The notes under the pieces were generated by a model. The model did no database searches. It had not been told where the DNA came from and saw only the letters and a program-made list of their open reading frames with translations. A stretch of DNA of 64,000 nt from Diaporthe sp. PMI_573 (Eukaryota; Ascomycota; Sordariomycetes; Diaporthales; Diaporthaceae). The position numbers were made by a program, and so were the translations under genes. Positions 1 to 11,915 of the stretch are shown one piece after another. How positions within the stretch are numbered: the first letter of the stretch is position 1; each line of letters starts with the position of its first letter. The stretch covers positions 310,001-374,000 of the forward strand of contig JAJTUP010000029.1 of NCBI GenBank assembly GCA_021399435.1, in the 5' to 3' direction.

Positions 1-760
1 AAAGGGCAACGGCCTGATCATCTTACTCCACGGCGGGCCGGGAACTGGCAAGACCTTCACGGCCGAGACCGTGGCTGAGATAGCCCAAAAGCCACTCTTC
101 TGCGTGACCTGCGGAGACATTGGCACCAAGCCAGAGGATGTTGAGAAATATCTCGAATCAGTGTTGTATCTCGGCAAAACCTGGGGCTGTGTGGTACTGA
201 TCGATGAGGCCGAGGTTTTCCTGGAGCAACGCAGCCTCGAAAACCTAGAACGCAACGCTTTGGTTTCAGTCTTCCTGCGTGTCCTGGAATACTACGAGGG
301 AATCCTTGTCTTGACAACCAACCGTGTTGGAACCTTCGACGAAGCCTTCAAGTCTCGAATACTCCTGTCTCTACACTACGAGAAACTGACAAAAGGCCAA
401 CGACGCAAGATCTGGAGGGGCTTCATCAATCATCTGGAGGATACACACCGTGACGCGTCCAGCAATGGCAAAGACAGCAGAGGGGAGCATGACGGAGGCT
501 CCTCGGCGGATTTGCCTGACATCGACTACCAGGAGATCCTCGACTCTCTCGATGAGCTGGCAAGCCATGAACTGAACGGGCGCCAGATACGCAACATTAT
601 CACCACGGCACGGCAGCTTGCCAAGTTTCGGGGGAAGACGTTGAATTACGGGCTTCTTGAAGAAGTTATATCGTTGTCCGGGAAATTCGACGAGTACTTC
701 CGCAAACTGAACGAAAACCAATCAGACGAGCAGATCGCAAGGAGTGATGGGCTCCGATGA
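1..760 (+). CDS. AAA+ ATPase, C-terminal part (5' end outside window)
   Basis: This is the C-terminal portion of an AAA+ ATPase; the frame is already open at base 2, so the start lies left of the window. The Walker A motif GGPGTGKT is encoded at about bases 32-55. It is followed by Walker B (VVLIDEAEVF) and a sensor/arginine-finger region (TTNRVGTFDEAFKSRI). An acidic, low-complexity insert (HRDASSNGKDSRGEHDGG) interrupts the lid. The end (FDEYFRKLNENQSDEQIARS) resembles the lid of the fungal AAA ATPases that carry a DUF7025-type N-terminal region; that link is from memory of the family. The substrate cannot be told. The gene converges on the histidine kinase downstream. Confidence 0.85.
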   Translation, partial: KGNGLIILLHGGPGTGKTFTAETVAEIAQKPLFCVTCGDIGTKPEDVEKYLESVLYLGKTWGCVVLIDEAEVFLEQRSLENLERNALVSVFLRVLEYYEGILVLTTNRVGTFDEAFKSRILLSLHYEKLTKGQRRKIWRGFINHLEDTHRDASSNGKDSRGEHDGGSSADLPDIDYQEILDSLDELASHELNGRQIRNIITTARQLAKFRGKTLNYGLLEEVISLSGKFDEYFRKLNENQSDEQIARSDGLR

Positions 761-1282
761 AAGCCGACACAAGAGCTCGTTCGCTGCCTGCCCTGTCCGC
801 GGGTCTGTGGGAATGGGAATACGGGTTGGGGGGGGGGGGTTGATTATCGAAATTCCTTTGACGGTGGCGGATTTAGTGGGGCTTGCTTGGAGGTCAAAAG
901 AAACAAGGAAGGGTTTACATCAGTTTTTTTCTCCTTCATCTTCTTTTCATTGCTCTCGATCTTTTCAAACATCGTGGTGGTAATAAATTGGTAATTCATC
1001 TGAACCGCGAGGAAATAGGTATCGAAAATGCCCTGGGCATAAAAGCCCGATGCGAGTAAGATGTGCAGCCCATGGTACCATCTCACTTTTGCCCCTCCTT
1101 CTTCCTGGCCCCCTGTAATCCTTTCCATACCAGTAACGCCATCGGGAAAACCATCCGCCACCACAGCATAAGAAGTCATCATCAACTACCGTCCGTCCGT
1201 GGAGCCGCTGAACCGCCGGCATCAACACCTGAATATCCAAAACTCCGAGCCTTCCTCGAAAATGAACTCGTCGACACCTACA
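761..1282. other. Convergent intergenic region
   Basis: This is the space between the 3' ends of the AAA ATPase gene (plus) and the histidine kinase gene (minus). It holds a run of 12 G at 828-839. I see no gene, repeat or RNA. A small open frame at 744-983 plus has no recognisable protein features. Confidence 0.6.
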
Positions 1283-4200
1283 CTACGTAACCTTGCAATC
1301 CAGCCCCACCGACTCTAGCGCCTCGACCAAACGCTTCAGCGCCACCGGCCTCGTCAGGAACATATCGACCCCACTAGCCACCGCGTCCTGCTGGATTCCC
1401 ACGCCCGCCAGGCCCGTCAGGGCGATGATGGGAGTCTGATCCAGCCGGTTCGCCCTCTCGTGCTGACGGATTCGACGCGCTGATTCAAGGCCGTCCATGA
1501 TGGGCATCGAGATGTCGGTCAGGATGCAGCAGTAGTCCGATGGGCAGTGGGCGTACATCTCGGATGACTCGAGGCCGTTGATCGCTGTTACGTATGGCCT
1601 GTTTAGTTTCTTCATGTAGGCTGATAATATCTATGCAGACCACGGTTAGCATTAATGTCAGGAGTCATGCAACGACCCTTGTCCCGTTAGGACAGACTGT
1701 CGACTAACCTGGAGATTGATAGCGTTGTCGTCGACAATGAGGACAGACGCCGGCTTGACTAGCGTCTCCATCGGATTCGATCTCTCCACAACAGGCGTCA
1801 TCACAGCCACAGTGCCACCAAGCGTCGACTCCTCAGGCGGCGTCGGCAGCGGCATGGGGACCGTCTCAGCCGCTGTCTTAGGCGGCGCCCTATCCGCCAC
1901 GACCGTCGCGCGCTTAGACGCAACAACAGTGACGCCGTGGCCCTCCCGCTCCACACGCTCGGGCACAACACTACCCCTACGCCTGCTCATCAAGGGGTCG
2001 TCGACCTGCGTGCCCTTGGTCGCCGACGTGGGCAGGACATCAACAGAAGTCGTGTGGTGCGGGACGAGCTGCTGCGCCGCCGCCTGCTCCTGCTTGGTCC
2101 TCCACATGCCTAGGAGGTGCACGAGGGCCCTGGCGAGCTTGCGGGGGCCGAACGGCGGGGCGAAGAAGTCGAAGGTGCGGATGCGGCTGGCGGCGTCGGG
2201 CAGGTTGTACGAGAAGTTGCGGGTTGCTACTATGGCCTCGCAGACGAAGAAGACGGGGCACTCTGACTCGCCTGCGATGCGCTCCCCGTCGCCGAAGGAG
2301 ACGTTCGAATCGTGGTGGATGATAAGGTCCGGCTGCTGCTGCTGGCTCGCCCTGCTGCTGTCCAGGACCTCCATGGACAGCCAGTCGCGGCACGTGCTCT
2401 CGAGGAAGTGCGCCTGGGACTCGACGAGCTTGCCTACGTCTTGCACGCCGCTGGGCGTGGGACGGCCCTCGTCAGAGTCAGGCGAGTCGAACCCTCGCAG
2501 CAGGATTTTGCGGCCTCTGAGTGTCCGCACAGCCTCTCCGAACCCTGTTGGGTCTCCTGGTACTGGGGCATCTCCTGTGAATGGCAGCGGCAGCGAGACG
2601 GTGATATTGGTGCCCCGCCCAACCTGGCTGGCTACTTTGATTTCGCCTCCTAGGTTTACCGTGATTTGCCTCACCAGACTCAGACCAAGACCTGTCCCTG
2701 GGGCGAAATTGTCTTCCTGGCAGAACGGGGTGAACAGGTGGTTCTGGATGTAGTCCTCACTGATGCCCTTGCCCGAGTCTGAGACAGTGAGCAATATGGT
2801 GGCCCCGACGTTGTGCTGGTACGGCTTGGCCGGTTCCTGTGTGAGGCTCACTTTGATGAACCCGGACCGGGTAAACTTCAGAGAGTTGCCAAATAAGTTC
2901 ATCACGATCCTCCGGAACGCCCCCGGGTGGGTGTTAAAACGCCACGACGTCGACTTTTCGATGTCGAGGAATATTTGCACCCGTTCTTGGGATGGATCCA
3001 CCGGTCCTGTCGCCGGTCGTTGTGCAATCGCGCCTTTGTACTTGGTATAGTCCAAGTCGTCGCGGAGTGATCGCTGAGCGGACATCTTCTCGTGGCTGTA
3101 ACCCGCAAGGACGCTCTCGACAACCTCCTCAACCAGGCAATCCAGCTCGACGGGCAGTGTCTGAGTCCTTGTCTTGCCCTGTTCAGAGCGCTCGCCGGGA
3201 TGGGCATTTACCTTGCCCAGGACGCTGTCCTTCTTGCCCATGTCGGCACGGTCGTTTTCGATGAAGCTGTTGATCTTGCTATAGTCGAGCAGGTGGTTGA
3301 TGGTATCGACCAAGGTCTTGCCCGAGGTCTCGATGATGTTCAGGACGTTCTGTTGCACACTGTCGAGCTTAGAGTCGTGTAGTAATTCCACCGCGCCGAC
3401 CAGTCCGTGCAGGGGGCTCCTCAGCTCGTGCGATATAGACCCGAGGATGTTGCTCTTGATCGTCTCCTCCGCTTTCGTGTTCAGCCGGTAGATCTCGGCC
3501 ATTACACTCAGACCAAAGACCCGTAGGAAAGTGACTGTACCGTCGGTCGTGAAGACTCGTGTCGGGTTTCTCGTCCAGACGAAACCTCCTGCAGACCACC
3601 GTTGATTCTGCCCATCCCAGAGCGGTATCAAGATGACGCTCCTCGCCCCAGGGAAGAGGTTTACCACGGCCTGGGCAGGGCTCCAGCGTCTGGGTGCCGT
3701 AGCTGTCTTCTGCGCAGAAGTGGCATCTAGGTGAATGTCCTCCGGGTCCTGGCTGTCCCGAGACCACTGGCGCGTGGGAGAGGCAGGCCGTCTTAGTGGC
3801 ATGCCCTGCGTGGAAGCCTTGGGCTCCGGAGCACTTGCTGTCTGAATTACGCTTCCGTCTGCGTCGAAATTAAATATCTTGCCCTGAGGGTATCGTCTAA
3901 GCAGCCTCTGCAGGTTCCTGTCCCGTAGCCCCTCGAACTGCCACGGTGACCGATCACCGCCGATGGTCGATCCCTGCATGGTCGAGTAACCGAGGACGTT
4001 GCAGTAGTCCTCTCTCCTCCCCGCCGACTGGGTTTGGCTCGTCGCGTCCTCGTCGTTGCTGAGATAGCTGATGTTGTCCAGGCCGACTGTCGACACCTTT
4101 CGCCCGCTTGTGTCATTATTCTGCTGTCCCACCAAGCCACCAAACGATCGTACTGTGGCGTCGAGAAATAATACGCCATCGACCTCGACAGACTGGCGGA

Positions 4201-5622
4201 TAATGTTGGCTGCCTTTGCGAACACCCGGCTCGACTCGGCTAGCTGTAGGTCGGCCGAGCTCACCTGTGCGACGACGGGCTGCTGTGTGCTTGTGCTCGC
4301 TCCGGAGTGCCGCGAGTCGGGCCGCGGCGTCGAACACCTCGACGAATCATCCGGTGCCAAGCTCGACGACACCTTGGGCCCAGCGTTAGCAGACACAGTG
4401 ATGCCTCGAGGTCCTAGCAAAGGACTTGCCTTGCCCGTCGGAGAAGCCTCAGTCGTCGACACTGCTGGGCTTCGAAGGCCAGGGGATATCGTTGTTTCTT
4501 CACCCCCAGCATTAGCCTCAGCAGCAGTCCTAATCGGCAGCAACGTTGGCCATCCGCCCTTGGCAAGGATCTCCTCCTTTCTCTTGACGCCTTCCGTGAT
4601 GTCAGCCGAGATAACAAGCCGCGATGTCCGCTTGCTCGAGCGCCCGAGCCCACGAGTCGGCCCTTCGAGGACAGGATCGAGCGAGTCTGAGCCCTCGACG
4701 AAGTTCCCCATCCCCCGCACCATTCTCTCCGACCTCCTGTATTTGCCGTACGAGCCTCGATACTCAAGATAGCCCATGATCGTTCGCGACATATCCCGCA
4801 TGAACTTGATGTCGTCGCTGGTCAGCCCTTGCGGCCGGGGCTTCGTGTCGAAGATGCAGTATACCCCGATGTTTATGCCATCTGGGCCCGGGCTGCGTAT
4901 AGGGACACCCGCGTAGAATCTGTTGAAAGGGCGTCCGCGTATATACGGCCTGGTATGGAACCGCCCGTCAGCCGCCAAGTCAGGGACAATAGACACTGGC
5001 AGGTCGTCAGCAGGGCAGGAGCCCGACTCCATATCTGGTGATGCGTCGAAATATGAGCTGGCCGAGGAGACAAGAACATGTTCGCAGATCCCATAGGACC
5101 GCGGGATAGCCGTCCCGCAGAGCCAAAAGCCGCCATCCCCGGCATCTTCTCCGCAGCTGGGCTGCTGGTCCCCTTCTGTAATGCTCATGCGCCGGACAGG
5201 CTCGCGGATGCCCAAGGGCGAGGAGCGTGTGGCCTCGGCGACGACATGCTGGTGGTCTCGGTCGAACAGCGAGATGAAGGCCCGCTTGGCGTTCAGCCTG
5301 TGTACGGCGAGTTGTGCATACGCGGTGAGGCTCGGATCAGTGGCCGAGGCGAAGGTGGAGGGTGGCACAGTGTCGTGCGGGTCGTTCAGGTTCGCGGACG
5401 TCCATCCGAGGTCGTCGTATCTTTGGATGTGGGCATCTCGTCAGCGGGGCTTGCCGAAATGCTGCAGAGGGAGGGAGGGAGCATAGGGTGTGGCTGTCGG
5501 GTGGCTGTCAAGGGCGGGACATACTTGAATGTTTCTCTCTCCCGGACGTTCTCCGACACTCTTGGATCTGCCGCGGGCGCAGATGGAGCGTGTGCCCAGC
5601 TCGGCTGGTCGATCAGGTCCAT
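1283..5622 (-). CDS. Hybrid sensor histidine kinase with GAF and receiver domains
   Basis: Model: three exons, 5622-5525, 5420-1709 and 1630-1283 (1385 aa). Introns 5421-5524 (GTATGT, CTGAC branch site) and 1631-1708 restore one continuous frame. The second intron splits the receiver at VDDNAINLQ / ILSAYMKKLNRPY, a highly typical join. Residues ~50-240 form a GAF-like sensor region. The H-box is ISHELRSPLHG with phospho-accepting His697, followed by N-box (MNLFGNSLKF), G1 (SDSGKGIS) and G2 (GTGLGLSLV). A long Ser/Pro-rich linker leads to the C-terminal receiver with acidic pair D1263/D1264 and acceptor D1309 (LTDISMPIMDG). The usual receiver lysine is replaced in FLTRPV, a variant I recall from other fungal hybrids. 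The protein should be a cytosolic stress sensor feeding a phosphorelay; the stimulus is unknown. Start: first in-frame ATG after an upstream stop. Confidence 0.88.
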
Positions 5623-7689
5623 AGCCCCTTGGAGCAATGGGTCGTTGGCGAGTCGGGGCTGCTACACGCTTCTTCCATGGACTTCTCTCTTGCTGAATCG
5701 CATGATAGCCTATATGGAGGCCGGGATAGGATCAAGGCAGCATAGCACAGGGCAGGACTTGGTTGGGCTGGTTGCAGGTGGTATAATAGGACAGGTCCCA
5801 GACAAGGAATGAAAGACAACAGATGATCGGGCGAAAACTCGGAGCCAATCGTCTCGGCGGCTTGGGTCTCTCCTCCGGAACCCAAACCACTCCAAGTTGG
5901 CCAGGAAACCTTATTCTGCAAAACCCCCTCCAGTCCCGCGCAATAGCCCTCGGGCACCAAACCTGTTCCCTCTCCCAACCTGCCAGCTGCCAGCCTGCCC
6001 TCCCCTTTCCCAGTTGCTCAGCACTGACTCGATCCACACCATCCTTGTACCAGGGTGGGGAGCCCACTGCCGATGAATGACGATCCTGCCGCCCGGGAAT
6101 AACACAAAGTCGGGGCGAGCTTCTAGGGACATTCTAGGTCGTCGATCGGCTGCCCATCTTTCTCCCCTTTCGCCCGGAGCTGCGGAAATGCGGTGTCCCT
6201 TTATGAAAGAATCCCATGTTGGCATGTCGCAAATCGGCAGATCCAGATCCAGATCCGCCTGGGCAGCTTTCCAAGCTAACACGCAGTAGTGAAAAACCAG
6301 CTGTATCCCATCAGCCTGCTAGAATAGGGGTCCTGCTGGTCATGCAACATGGTGACAGATTAGGGGTCCAGTCCAGGGCCTGCATTGCCTTGGGATTGGA
6401 CCCTGACCATTGGCAAGCGCCAGGTTTGAGGCCGACTGGGTGCTGGGCCGGTTGCGTGTATAGTGGGAGGACTAAGGGCTAATACGACTAGGGACCTCAA
6501 TACTGAGGCCAGGCCCGGTTACCCTGGCAGCCCTGGGCATGGGACCACCAGTCCACGCTACTCTAGCGGGATCGACGTTGAAATCCCCCGGCCCCCCGAA
6601 TGGCCCATCGCATGCATGCTGTGCATGCAAACGTGCGTACGTGCGTGGCGGGTCCCATCGTGGCCTTGAAAGTGGGTTGGCTGCTTTCCATTGCGCTGTG
6701 CACAGTCAGGGGCAGGAGGCAGAACAACATCGTTGCGAGAGCACTCGATACTCCGGAACGTAGGAGATGAAAGGAATGAGGGTGGATCGACATTTGCCGT
6801 GGAAACGACAGGCGGTCACGGAGCAAGATGAAACCGCCAGGGAAGCAGTCAGCCTGACGTACTATTCCACCTGAATCGCAATCTAGTCCAACGACAACTG
6901 TCGCTTTCCATCCCCGTGGCTCTCGCCTTTGGGATGAACGTGGAAAAGGCAAGTTGTCCATACCAATGACAATGCCACCTGCGATGATTTGAGATTCACC
7001 AGCCCTGCATAGTCTCCAGCAGGTTGAGGCTTTCAACCAAGCATGGCAATCTTGTTTCTGGGATAAATGAGCCGGCAGAGGTAGGCCGTCAGTGTGGAGA
7101 TAGCATGCGATGCTTTCAGGGGCGCTCTTAGGACCGCACTGATTGTTACACCCAGATTTGAAAAAGACATCCAACGTGAGGGGGCGTTTGAAGATGTCCG
7201 CCCTTGTGGTCAGGGTATAACTCCGGAAGGCCCAGATGGGAACTCATGATCTATGCCAGATTACAGCCAACTTCCCAGAGCTCGTTAATCCGGTGACCCC
7301 GTGTGCTCTTCGGGTTCAACAGAGCCCGGCCCTCAACTCGGCAGTCACCCAACTGAGCGCTACACAGGGCATGATGGTCAAGCACATGTGAAAGTTGTCT
7401 CGGGACAGAGGGCACACAATGGATGGGTTGCAAAGCCCGGCTGAAAATCGCTTCAAGCTGGAGAACGCACTGATTGTGTGGAAAGCGTCAGGGTGGGTAA
7501 ATATATCCAAGTACGCATGGCCGGAGAAGAAGCAAGCTCCAGGTGACCTTATGGCAGTGCAGCCTTCTTTGACGTGGTCAACAAGCTGAATACAACAAGC
7601 GTTGTTGCAGTCTTTCCACAACGTCAACCGATATTCTCTCTCGGACGTCCTTGTTGGCTCTCGCTATATCCCTTCCATCTAAGCCAGTC
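5623..7689. other. Long divergent intergenic region
   Basis: This is about 2 kb between the start of the histidine kinase (minus) and the Cys-rich protein gene (plus), and must contain both promoters. The longest open frame (6563-7174 minus, 203 codons) has no domain-like composition and I do not call it. Around 6605-6655 there is a stretch rich in alternating TGCATG/ACGTGC. At 7285-7365 minus there is a weak tRNA-like pattern that does not fold properly. No motif shared with the rest of the window was seen. Confidence 0.5.
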
Positions 7690-8657
7690 ATGAAGGCCAG
7701 CATCCTCCAGACGGCGTCATACACGGGCCTGTCTACGGCATCAAAGCCTACTGGTGCACTACATTCAGGGACAACGAGCCAAATTCTGCCGGTCACGGCA
7801 GCTGTCGAGAAAGACGCCGAGTTCGACCGCACTGGCGATGCCTCCATCGGGATCAACACGTGTGGCTGGTACGAAGGTGTGCATCCCCAAGCTACTGGTT
7901 CAGCATCCATCAGACTGACGACGGTAGAATAGGCAGGGCGGTGACCTGCGCTGCACCAGCAACATGCGGATACTCCAGCACTTTTCGAGCTTGCTGCGTT
8001 GACCAAGCATGCTCATCCAGCGTCTTCAACACTGCATGCCTCCCGTATGATGACGACGCCTGTCTTGCTGGTACCCCAGGGCCAGCAACAAAATGTTGGT
8101 CCGTATGCTCGCTCTCCCCTACGTTGTCCCTGCATGCAATGGCTGACGTGTGTGATGCGCGTAGCAGTGATACATCGAGCCCTGCATGCCAGACCCTCTT
8201 CTGGCCCACGAGCCCCGGCGCGCCTGACTTGACAGTATTCACAATGGTGGACTGGTGCGCCCCGATTTCAGAGGCCGGCCATGGCATCGTGGCCTCGACG
8301 CCGCCTCCTCAGGCTCCGACGCCATCACCACCGCAGGACTCGGGCTCGTCGCCTTTGCTCAAACCGCCAGCCGGGACAATTCTGGAGGTCTTCCTCGGCG
8401 CGACTCTCATCTTCGTCCTCGTCATTATCAGCTGCGTCATCATCGCCCGAAAGATGCACACGTCTCGAACAGGGGAGGTGGGAACGGATGATTCGTGCAG
8501 TTCTCTCACTGTTTCTGCCTTCCCCGGGCAACTTGGCCAGGAACCTGACATCCCGCTGTCGACGCAACCCGAGATGTCGCGTGGCGCTGGGGAGAACAAG
8601 ATGGACCAGCCTCGTCGCGGTGACGTACAGCACGGATCGGAGGCGGCAAGGGTTTGA
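7690..8657 (+). CDS. Cys-rich single-span membrane protein (fungal surface/sensor-like)
   Basis: Model: exons 7690-7876 and 7933-8657 (303 aa). The 56-nt intron 7877-7932 has a CTGAC branch site and joins NTCGWYEG to RAVTCAAPATCGY. The outer part (residues ~57-170) is rich in Cys with the pattern TCGW...TC...TCGY...CC...C, common in fungal extracellular proteins with one membrane span. A Pro/Ser stalk (STPPPQAPTPSPPQ) leads to one hydrophobic segment at about residues 212-234, followed by a charged cytoplasmic tail of ~65 residues. This layout suggests a plasma-membrane surface protein or sensor. No signal peptide is visible after the ATG at 7690; an upstream exon carrying it may have been missed, so the start is uncertain. 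The ligand is unknown. Confidence 0.6.
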
Positions 8658-9147
8658 GCGGAAGTCTGTTCGCGCGGAAGATCTGGGCTGTACGGAACTT
8701 CGGATGTATGCACTGAACCTATACATGTGATATATATTGCACTTACCTCTCATTCGGGTCCGGTCAAAAGCCCACCTTCTCGAGTGTCGATTAGGTAAAT
8801 CTGATGGATTCTCGGAATTACACCCATTTTCAATCATAGTTCACTGTCGCCAAGCCCCAACCCATCATGATTGTGGGTTGCAGGAGCGTGAAGTGGGCTG
8901 CTGACGGCAGTAAGACGGCTCATCTGTTGGCCGCTCGGCTGTAATCCTAAACAAGCGAATACTCGTGTTCGGTGCTGACGTAGTTTGGCACAGCACCCGA
9001 TACAGCTAGCCAACGTCTTTCTCCGCCAAATCTCATTCCTTCCGCGTATCCCCTTCTATAGCACAACTTTGTTGCAAGTCTAAGAAACTTTTCAGCTTCT
9101 GCATCAATGACATCCTCGTTCATCGGGCAAGGATAGACACTCAGGCT
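8658..9147. other. Intergenic region between two plus-strand genes
   Basis: This stretch should hold the 3' end of the Cys-rich protein gene and the promoter of the TAP-type hydrolase. I see no coding pattern, repeat or motif worth naming. Confidence 0.5.
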
Positions 9148-11058
9148 ATGGATATCAAGCACCCGCCGGACTCTCCGAGCCGCACGAGACGAGCGCGTCA
9201 ATTTAGCTGGAAAGTTCTGGCCTGGCCTGTCGCAACTCTACTTCTCTTGTATACTCTCACACCGCATGTCCAAATCAAGCTGCGGCCCGTTCCTTGCCAC
9301 GAGAGAGCCAGAGTCAAATATGAGGGCGAAAGCGTGTCTTGGGAGCCTTGCGGGGAGATCACTGGTCATCCCCTGGAGTGCAGCAACCTCACCGTTCCCA
9401 TGAACCACTTTGCATCGGCCAACTCGAGCAATGTGAAAGAAGAGGATAAAGTCTTCACCATCCCACTAATTCGTATGCGCGCCAAGAATGCCACGCAGAA
9501 CCTCATCATCAACCCTGGCGGTCCCGGCGGTAGCGGTGTCCAATTCGTCTATCAAATCGGTGACGAGCTTAATACGATTCTCAACGAAGGGTATCACATA
9601 TTGTCATTCGACCCTCGTGGCGTGAATGGCTCTATACCTAAAGCAGAATGCTACCCCGATGAATCAACCAGACGATCCAATTCGAAGCCCATTAGAAGCG
9701 GCACGCTTTCGGACACTGGCGAGATGTATGCTTGGAACAAGAACCTTGCTCGCGCGTGTTATGAAACCATGGGGGAGCACGCCAAATACAGTGGGTGATA
9801 TTCCAGATCCTATATAGACTGTGCGTGTGACACTGACCCCCGGATGCAGTAAATACGCCCCAGACCGCTGCAGACATGAACAACATCCTCGATGCCGTCG
9901 GCCAGGAGGACATGATCTACTGGGGCTTCAGCTACGGGACGACCCTGGGCCAGACCTATGCCACCATGTACCCGGAACGCTCGAAGCGCGTTGTGATCGA
10001 CGGGGTATCAAACATTTTCGACACTTACAGGAGGCTGGATACCGAGCAGAAGTGGGTGAGCGACAGCGACAAGGTCCTTTACGGGTTCTTCGACGAGTGC
10101 GTCAAGGCCGGGCCAGACCGCTGCCCACTCGCATCATTCGGCAGCACCGCCGACGAGCTCTGGGACGCAGTCCTTTCCCGCGTGGACGAGCTCAGGGACG
10201 AGCCTCTCAGCGTATACGTCAATAACACCGTATATGGCACCTTCTCCTACCCGAACTTCCTAACAAACGCCATATTCTATACCCTTTATGCTCCGAAGAG
10301 GTCCTGGGTCCCCGTGGCGGAGCAGCTCGCCAAGTTCCTCGGGGGGAACGCGACGGACATCTGGATGGAGCACGGCCGCGCGGATGTCTTCGCCAGCATC
10401 GGCGAGGCGAACCGCTTCGTGACGTTCAACGACGCGAAATCGGGGCCGGAGTACTGGCCCCAGGACCGCGAGGCGGTGGTTGATGAGATTGTGCGCTTCG
10501 CGAACGGGAGCATCTTCTCGAGGATCGACATGTCCGGGTTCTTCGGAAGGCAACAGTAAGAGCTGACCCAGTACTCTCTTGGCATTCGTTTCTTCGCCTC
10601 TTCTTGGCTTATTGACCTGCCACCCCGCTAACGTGAGCTCCATCGAACGCAGGTGGATCATTCCCCGCACGCACGACTTCGTGCCGAAGGAGAAGGTCGA
10701 GACCGCTCACCCGCTGCTCATTCTGACGACCAGCTACGACCCAGTGTGCCCGATCAAAGGAGCATACGTTGCTCGGGACATATTTGTGGGGTCTCAGATT
10801 GTCGAGTCTAAGGTGTACGGGCATTGCTCTGATGCGATGCCCTCGCTCTGCGTTGCCCGACATGTCAAGGCTTACTTCGACGAGGGCAAGGTCCCAGAGA
10901 ATCACACCACGTGTGAGGTTGAAGGGGAATATTTTCCCAAGTCTGGTGAGGACTCGGCAGCGCTGGATAGTCGGGGTCTTTTGTCCACCAATGACCCTGA
11001 GATGGAACGTATCCACTTGGCACAGAGCAGGCTGGCTCGGAAGTGGCCTGCCTGGTAA
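9148..11058 (+). CDS. Membrane-anchored TAP-type alpha/beta hydrolase (S33-like peptidase)
   Basis: Model: exons 9148-9790, 9850-10555 and 10653-11058 (584 aa); introns of 59 and 97 nt join in frame (AKY/INTPQTAADM and GRQQ/WIIPRT). The N terminus has a basic stretch followed by one hydrophobic segment (VLAWPVATLLLLYTL, residues ~28-44), so the enzyme is probably a type II membrane protein with the catalytic part outside the cytosol. The oxyanion loop NPGGPGGSG, the elbow GFSYGTT with nucleophile Ser242, Asp479 (SYDPVCP) and His507 (YGHCSD) complete a triad. The C-terminal third matches the TAP-like domain of tripeptidyl aminopeptidase relatives. Substrate is likely small peptides or esters; this is family inference. 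Several N-x-S/T sites fit a secreted or lumenal domain. Confidence 0.85.
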
Positions 11059-11915
11059 TGCGCCAGGAGCTCATATATGACTGCAATAAATATCATAGAC
11101 TCAATCTTGAGCACATAGTCGTACCACGAGCTTGTTTTCATATGACTCGCAGCTGTGCCGTCACTTGCAAACCTTGTTCGCGAGTTGATCCTCCGTGGTG
11201 ATCAGCCCCAGGCTGCTGAAAGAATTCTCGAGGTCTGTTTGGTTTGATAGGCAAGGAGTACAATGAGAACCCCCCCCCCGACCCCAATGCGCTCGTCCCA
11301 CATGCAGGTGGTCCGCAAGAAGTTATATAAGTTGATACTAGCTATGGCACCTGTGCACAGTTCGGCGGGGTATGGAGTCCTGATCTGGCCGGTCTGTGGT
11401 GATGTTTAGTGTAGACTTTCTCCGCAATGGCTGAAGAGGGGGCCGAGACCGTCATCTTCGATTCATCGTGTCGCACGGCGAACCTGATGCGTTGACACCG
11501 GTGCCATTCAAGCTCCTCGAAAGCGCCAATTGGGTTTCAATAACATGCCTAGCAGTCTCTACCGTCGCGCCACGATATTTGCACTTGTTTGCTCGAGGTG
11601 ATAATAGCTCCTCGAACGAGGACTAGACTGCTGCGCCGTCTGGACCCAAAAATGGTTAGTCCCATGATCGACCTCATTCTCCAACTCTGGGAACCGCATT
11701 CTGGAACTCTATCGATAGAAGCAAAGCTGCGTAAACAACTCATCCTCGGCAAGAAGCATGAGGTCAGATCCCCTCCCCCGCACTGATTCGTTTCATGGGA
11801 CAACCTTGATAAACACGCGCGCACGCGATGCAGGGGACACCACACCCTCCTCCTCACTTCCCGCTCTATCCTTTTATATTGCACCTCTTCCAACCCCGCC
11901 GTCAAAGCGTACACC
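11059..11915. other. Intergenic region
   Basis: No gene is supported here. There is a run of 10 C at 11270-11279. A small open frame at 11589-11786 has no recognisable features. Promoter elements of the downstream 2EXR gene should lie near the right end. Confidence 0.5.

Noticed and set aside
828..839. Homopolymer G/C runs (828-839, 11270-11279, 14661-14673, 54930-54938, 63905-63913) as a shared element
   Set aside because: They have no common flanks or consistent position relative to genes; such runs are common in this kind of genome and prone to length errors.
6563..7174. 203-codon open frame on the minus strand between the histidine kinase and the Cys-rich protein gene
   Set aside because: There is no recognisable domain or believable composition, and the frame overlaps open frames on the other strand.
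7285..7365. tRNA-like pattern on the minus strand (GCGCTCAGTTGGG resembles a D arm, then GTTGAACC)
   Set aside because: The acceptor stem does not pair properly, the T loop lacks TTCGA, and no clear anticodon stem exists; at most an old fragment.
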